Shown here piece by piece: positions 61,065-64,000 of a stretch of 64,000 bases of DNA. Within the stretch, counting starts at the first letter, position 1; every line of letters begins with the position of its first letter. The stretch is taken from NCBI GenBank assembly GCA_014584315.1, contig JACTNA010000029.1:62001-126000 (forward strand), in the 5' to 3' direction. The notes beneath the pieces are model-generated. The model did no database searches. It was not told the DNA's origin and worked only from the letters and a program-made list of their open reading frames with translations. The position numbers and the translations under genes are program-made. Source of the DNA: Planctomycetota bacterium. Lineage in GTDB: Bacteria > Planctomycetota > Phycisphaerae > Phycisphaerales > UBA1924.

Positions 61065-61949
61065 TCAGATCGCGGCTTCGAGAATGGCGGCGGTCAGGCG
61101 ATGGGTCAGGGCGTGGCCGGACCGCTCGGCCCGCACGCGGGCGAGGAGGGGGCGGCCGAGGAGGGCGAGGTCGCCGATCAGGTCGAGGAGCTTGTGGCGG
61201 GCCGGCTCGTCGGGGAAGCGGAGGGTGTTGTCGATGGGGCCGGAGGCGTCGATGACGAGCATGTCGCGCGGCGTGAGGTGGGCGAAGAGGCCGACGGCGC
61301 GCATCGCCTCGGCCTCGGCGCGCAGGCAGAAGGTGCGGGCCGGGGCGATCTGCTCGGTGTAGGCGGCCGGGTCGCCGGACCAGGCGGCGCGCTGGGGCGG
61401 GATCGGCGCGCCGGGGCCGTAGTCGAGCGAGTACGAGGCGGAGAAGGCGTCGGCAGGCTCGGCGACGATGGCCGCGCCGCCGGCCTCGACGACGACGGGG
61501 GCGCGGAGGGTGATCGGCGCAGGGGGGGGGCCGGCGTCGCGCAGGCCCGCGTCCAGGATCGCGCGCACGAACGGGGCGGCCGAGCCGTCGAGGATGGGGA
61601 GTTCCGGGCCGCGGACTTCGACGAGCGCGTCGGTCACGCCGAGGCCCGCGAGCGAGGAGAGGAGATGCTCGACGGTTGCGACCGCGGCGTCGGGGGCGTC
61701 CGGTGGGCCGAGCGTCGTGCAGCGCGGGTCGATGGCGCGGAAGGCGGGGTGAACGGGGCGATCGGAGAGCGAGGCGCGGAGGGCCGGAAAGGGGCGGGCG
61801 TCCGGTGCATCAATTCGGCGCAACAAGACACCGGATCCCGGTTCGGCGGGGCGGATGGCGCAGTGCGCGGGCGCGGCGGTGAAGAGGCCGACACCGCTGA
61901 CGCGGGCGTCGCGGGCGAGCGTCCGTCGTGGAACGCCTGGGACGATCAC
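61065..61949 (-). CDS. lpxC: UDP-3-O-acyl-N-acetylglucosamine deacetylase
   Basis: A 294-residue zinc enzyme for the committed step of lipid A synthesis. EHLLSSLAGLGVTDALVEVRGPELPILDGSAAPF carries the first zinc histidine and the conserved acidic/PILDGSA region, and RHKLLDLIGDLALLG holds the second histidine and aspartate. GTG 61949 overlaps the lpxD stop (GTGA), so translation is coupled. Its presence with lpxD indicates that this organism makes lipid A. The usual fabZ and lpxA partners do not follow it; a hypothetical lipoprotein-like gene does. Confidence 0.9.
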   Translation of the reverse strand: MIVPGVPRRTLARDARVSGVGLFTAAPAHCAIRPAEPGSGVLLRRIDAPDARPFPALRASLSDRPVHPAFRAIDPRCTTLGPPDAPDAAVATVEHLLSSLAGLGVTDALVEVRGPELPILDGSAAPFVRAILDAGLRDAGPPPAPITLRAPVVVEAGGAAIVAEPADAFSASYSLDYGPGAPIPPQRAAWSGDPAAYTEQIAPARTFCLRAEAEAMRAVGLFAHLTPRDMLVIDASGPIDNTLRFPDEPARHKLLDLIGDLALLGRPLLARVRAERSGHALTHRLTAAILEAAI

Positions 61950-63010
61950 GGGAGGTTCGCGCGTTCGGATTCGAGAGCCTTGATGCGGGCCTTGATCTCG
62001 TCGAGCCTGCCCGCGAGCCTGCGCAGGAGAGCGATGTTCTTCATCGCGTCGTGGGCGTTGAGAGCGGGCGTGGCGAAGACCGACTCGCCCGCGGGGATGT
62101 CGTCCATGACGCCGGACTGCGCGCCGACCTTCGCGCGGGCGCCGACGCGGAGGTTGTCGCCGACCCCGGCCTGCCCGCCGAGCATCGCGCCATCCTCGAC
62201 CACGACCGAGCCGGCGAGGCCGACCTGCCCGCACAGGATGCAGCACCGCCCGACGCGGCAGGAGTGCCCGACCTGGACGAGGTTGTCGATCTTGGTGCCC
62301 GCGCCGATGATGGTGTCGTCGAGTTTGCCGCGGTCGATGGTCGTATTCGCGCCGATCTCGACGGCCGACTCGACCGTGACCGCGCCGAGGTGGGGGATCT
62401 TGATGAAGCCCGAGCCGTCGGGGGCGGGCCGGTAGCCGAAGCCATCCGCGCCGATGACGACGCCGGCGTGGAGCGTGCAGGCGTCGCCGATGCGGCAGTC
62501 GTGGTAGACGGTGACGCCCGGGTGGAGGGTGCACCGGCGGCCGACCGACGCGCCGCGGCCGAGGAAGACCCGGGCGACGAGGGTCGAGCCTTCGCCGACG
62601 GATGCGCCGGCCTCGACGACGCAGCCCGGCCCGACGGAGGCGGACGGGGCGATCGACGCCGAGGGATCGACGACCGCCGTGGGGTGAACGCCGGGAGAGG
62701 GCGGCGGCGGAGCGGCGCGTGCGGCGAAGAGTTCAAGCGTGCTGATGAGCGCGATGTCGGCGTCCTCGACGAGCAGGAGCGTGCGTTCGGCGGGGTCGTG
62801 GCCGGGGACGCGGAGCGAGCGGGAGACGATGGCCGCGGCGGCGCCGGACGAGGGCCAGAGTCGGGCGTACTCGTCGGCGCGGATGAAGGTGAGCGAGCGC
62901 GGTCCGGCGCGCTCGATGGGCGCGACGCCGTCGATGGGCAGGTCCGCCCGCCCGAGCAGTTCCGCGCCGAGCGCATCGGCGATCGTGCGTGTCGTGGTCT
63001 CGACGCCCAT
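61946..63010 (-). CDS. lpxD: UDP-3-O-acylglucosamine N-acyltransferase
   Basis: A 354-residue left-handed beta-helix acyltransferase of lipid A synthesis; it adds the N-linked acyl chain to UDP-acyl-GlcN. An N-terminal domain (ALGAELLGRADLPIDGVAPIERAGP, LTFIRADEY) is followed by hexapeptide repeats (VVDPSASIAPSASVGPGCVVEAGAS) with HPGVTVYHDCRIGDACTLHAGVVIGADGFGY holding the catalytic histidine region, and a C-terminal helix (LLRRLAGRLDEIKARIKALE). It starts 8 bases after skp and overlaps lpxC. Confidence 0.93.
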   Translation of the reverse strand: MGVETTTRTIADALGAELLGRADLPIDGVAPIERAGPRSLTFIRADEYARLWPSSGAAAAIVSRSLRVPGHDPAERTLLLVEDADIALISTLELFAARAAPPPPSPGVHPTAVVDPSASIAPSASVGPGCVVEAGASVGEGSTLVARVFLGRGASVGRRCTLHPGVTVYHDCRIGDACTLHAGVVIGADGFGYRPAPDGSGFIKIPHLGAVTVESAVEIGANTTIDRGKLDDTIIGAGTKIDNLVQVGHSCRVGRCCILCGQVGLAGSVVVEDGAMLGGQAGVGDNLRVGARAKVGAQSGVMDDIPAGESVFATPALNAHDAMKNIALLRRLAGRLDEIKARIKALESERANLP

Positions 63011-63018
63011 GCGTTCGG

Positions 63019-63651
63019 TCAGTTGCGGGCGCCCGCGCCGTGCAGGTTGTTCATGTAGGTGAGGACCTGGTCGCTGATGTCGATCGCGCTGGAGGCGTAG
63101 ATCACCTGCCGCGCCTGGATCGCCGCGTTGACGTTGCGGTCCGGCATGCCCTCGGGGATGCCCATCCCCTGGTCGTCGAAGAGGACGAGGTCGTAGCCGG
63201 CCTTGGCGGCGACGTCGCGCGTCGCCTCGACCATCTTCAGGTACATGGCGCGGATCGCCTCGCCTTTCTCGATGTTGAGCAGCGTCTGGAGAACCTCCTG
63301 GCGGGCCTTGGCCTGCGCCTCGAGTTCGAACAACTCCGCCCGGACGGAACGCCGCTGCGCCACCGCGGTCGTCTGGAGTTCGTTCAGTTCGGCGGCCTTG
63401 CCCTCGATCTGCACCTTCAGGCGGTCGAGCGACTTCTGCAGTTCATCCACGCGAGCCTGCAAGCGGGTGTTGAACTCCGTCAACTCGTTCAGCCCGTTGA
63501 GCACACGCTCGACGTTCAGCACGCAGACGGCGGTGGGGGCGGCGGCGGGCTTGGGCGCGGCGTCCGCGCCGGCGCGCCACGCGATCGAAGCGACGAGAAG
63601 CACCGCGAGCGCTGCGGCGAGCAGGTGCGACGAGAATCGACCCGTGGTCAT
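63019..63651 (-). CDS. skp: OmpH/Skp-family periplasmic chaperone
   Basis: A 210-residue exported chaperone for outer-membrane proteins. A signal peptide (LLAAALAVLLVASIAWRAGADA) precedes CVLNVERVLNGLNELTEF and the long helices that form Skp tentacles (RVDELQKSLDRLKVQIEGKAAELNELQ). ATG 63651 has GGGAG 9 nt upstream; the frame extends upstream but without signal-peptide features. The order bamA-skp-lpxD-lpxC is the classic envelope-biogenesis arrangement. Confidence 0.9.
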   Translation of the reverse strand: MTTGRFSSHLLAAALAVLLVASIAWRAGADAAPKPAAAPTAVCVLNVERVLNGLNELTEFNTRLQARVDELQKSLDRLKVQIEGKAAELNELQTTAVAQRRSVRAELFELEAQAKARQEVLQTLLNIEKGEAIRAMYLKMVEATRDVAAKAGYDLVLFDDQGMGIPEGMPDRNVNAAIQARQVIYASSAIDISDQVLTYMNNLHGAGARN

Positions 63652-63782
63652 GTCCGTGTCTCCCTTGAGAGGCCCGCGTGCGAGTGGGGACGCCGGCTCG
63701 GCGCGTCGGCGGGCGGGGAATGATACCGGCGACATCCGCCGCGGTCGCGTGGGCCGTCCCGCCCCGCGGCGGCGTCCGGGCG

Positions 63783-64000
63783 TCAGAAGGGCACGTCCAG
63801 CGAGAACGTGAAGAGGCGGTCGCGATCGCCGGGCTGGTCCACGATCGGGAAGCCGAAGTCGAAGGCGAGAGGGACGGGGCTGAGTTGGGGGACGTAGATG
63901 CGCAGTCCCAGGCCGACGGAGACGCGGTAGTCGTCGAAGCCGGGGTCGTTGGTGACGGTGCCGGTGTCGAGGAATCCGACGACGCTGATCATGTCCTCCC
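63783..64000 (-). CDS. bamA: Outer-membrane assembly factor BamA, C-terminal end (5' part outside window)
   Basis: The last ~70 residues of an Omp85/BamA beta-barrel, which inserts outer-membrane proteins. DMISVVGFLDTGTVTND, DYRVSVGLGLRIYVPQLSPVPLAFDFGFPI and a terminal aromatic strand ending VPF fit the final barrel strands with the C-terminal phenylalanine. The frame is open to the window edge, so the ATG at 63992 is not the start. It precedes skp by ~130 bases in the same direction. Confidence 0.88.
   Translation of the reverse strand, partial: EDMISVVGFLDTGTVTNDPGFDDYRVSVGLGLRIYVPQLSPVPLAFDFGFPIVDQPGDRDRLFTFSLDVPF

Overview
The window is about 70 % GC and fits a planctomycete of the class Phycisphaerae. 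The main reasons are: a run of secreted proteins that end in the duplicated GC-type dockerin (a C-terminal cassette built around NTLDVLAFLNAY and closing in GC or GCP); an outer-membrane biogenesis cluster (bamA-skp-lpxD-lpxC) and two Mla-type lipid-transport ATPases, which show a diderm envelope; a HYExAFE-family protein; and prepilin-like and FG-GAP proteins of planctomycete type. This assignment rests on protein recognition, not on a marker tree. No rRNA, tRNA, CRISPR array or insertion sequence was recognised.

Layout. 0-2.1 kb: the end of nuoD and a frameshifted AlbA_2/Schlafen-like regulator. 2.3-10.5 kb: an FG-GAP surface protein, an MsbA-like ABC exporter, two glycosyltransferases (one with two GT2 modules) and a pair of overlapping YkgJ-type Cys-cluster proteins. 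10.7-13.9 kb: a leftward group of Mla-type ATPase, D-aminoacyl-tRNA deacylase, cyclodeaminase-like protein and SpoIIE-type phosphatase. 14.0-19.5 kb: a rightward group of cysteine desulfurase, DUF4190 protein, MlaF, MlaD and an alpha/beta hydrolase. 19.6-22.7 kb: leftward RicT/PSP1, three small membrane proteins and the HYExAFE protein. 22.8-28.4 kb: a tightly overlapping five-gene operon behind a clear sigma70-like promoter (KamA-family radical SAM aminomutase, CoA-transferase A and B, class III aminotransferase, thiolase). 28.8-35.2 kb: MoxR ATPase, PDZ protein, anti-sigma and ECF sigma factors (leftward), then tatC-tadA-fpg (rightward). 35.6-55.1 kb: eight secreted GC-dockerin proteins, interrupted only by a Na/Pi cotransporter. 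They include two metzincin proteases, a trypsin-like protease, a Porphyromonas-type peptidylarginine deiminase homologue and beta-propeller-like repeat proteins. 55.2-58.7 kb: transketolase and dnaN. 58.7-64 kb: leftward membrane, prepilin and lipoprotein genes, then lpxC, lpxD, skp and the end of bamA.

How genes may work together. The KamA operon reads as a complete route for a beta-amino-acid shift: move the alpha-amino group to the beta carbon, transaminate to a beta-keto acid, activate with CoA, and cleave to acetyl-CoA plus an acyl-CoA two carbons shorter. The residues that bind the side chain of lysine appear to be absent, so the substrate is open. The dockerin island looks like an extracellular protein-processing and display locus.

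Genome-scale signals. Strand composition switches from C-rich to G-rich on the + strand, whatever the gene orientation, with a neutral zone at about 22.8-28.4 kb. That is the polarity expected at a replication origin, and DnaA-box-like sites lie at 35.1-35.5 kb. At least eight genes have a TANNNT -10-like hexamer 5-7 nt before the start codon and no Shine-Dalgarno sequence, which suggests leaderless mRNAs; the other genes have good GGAGG-type sites.
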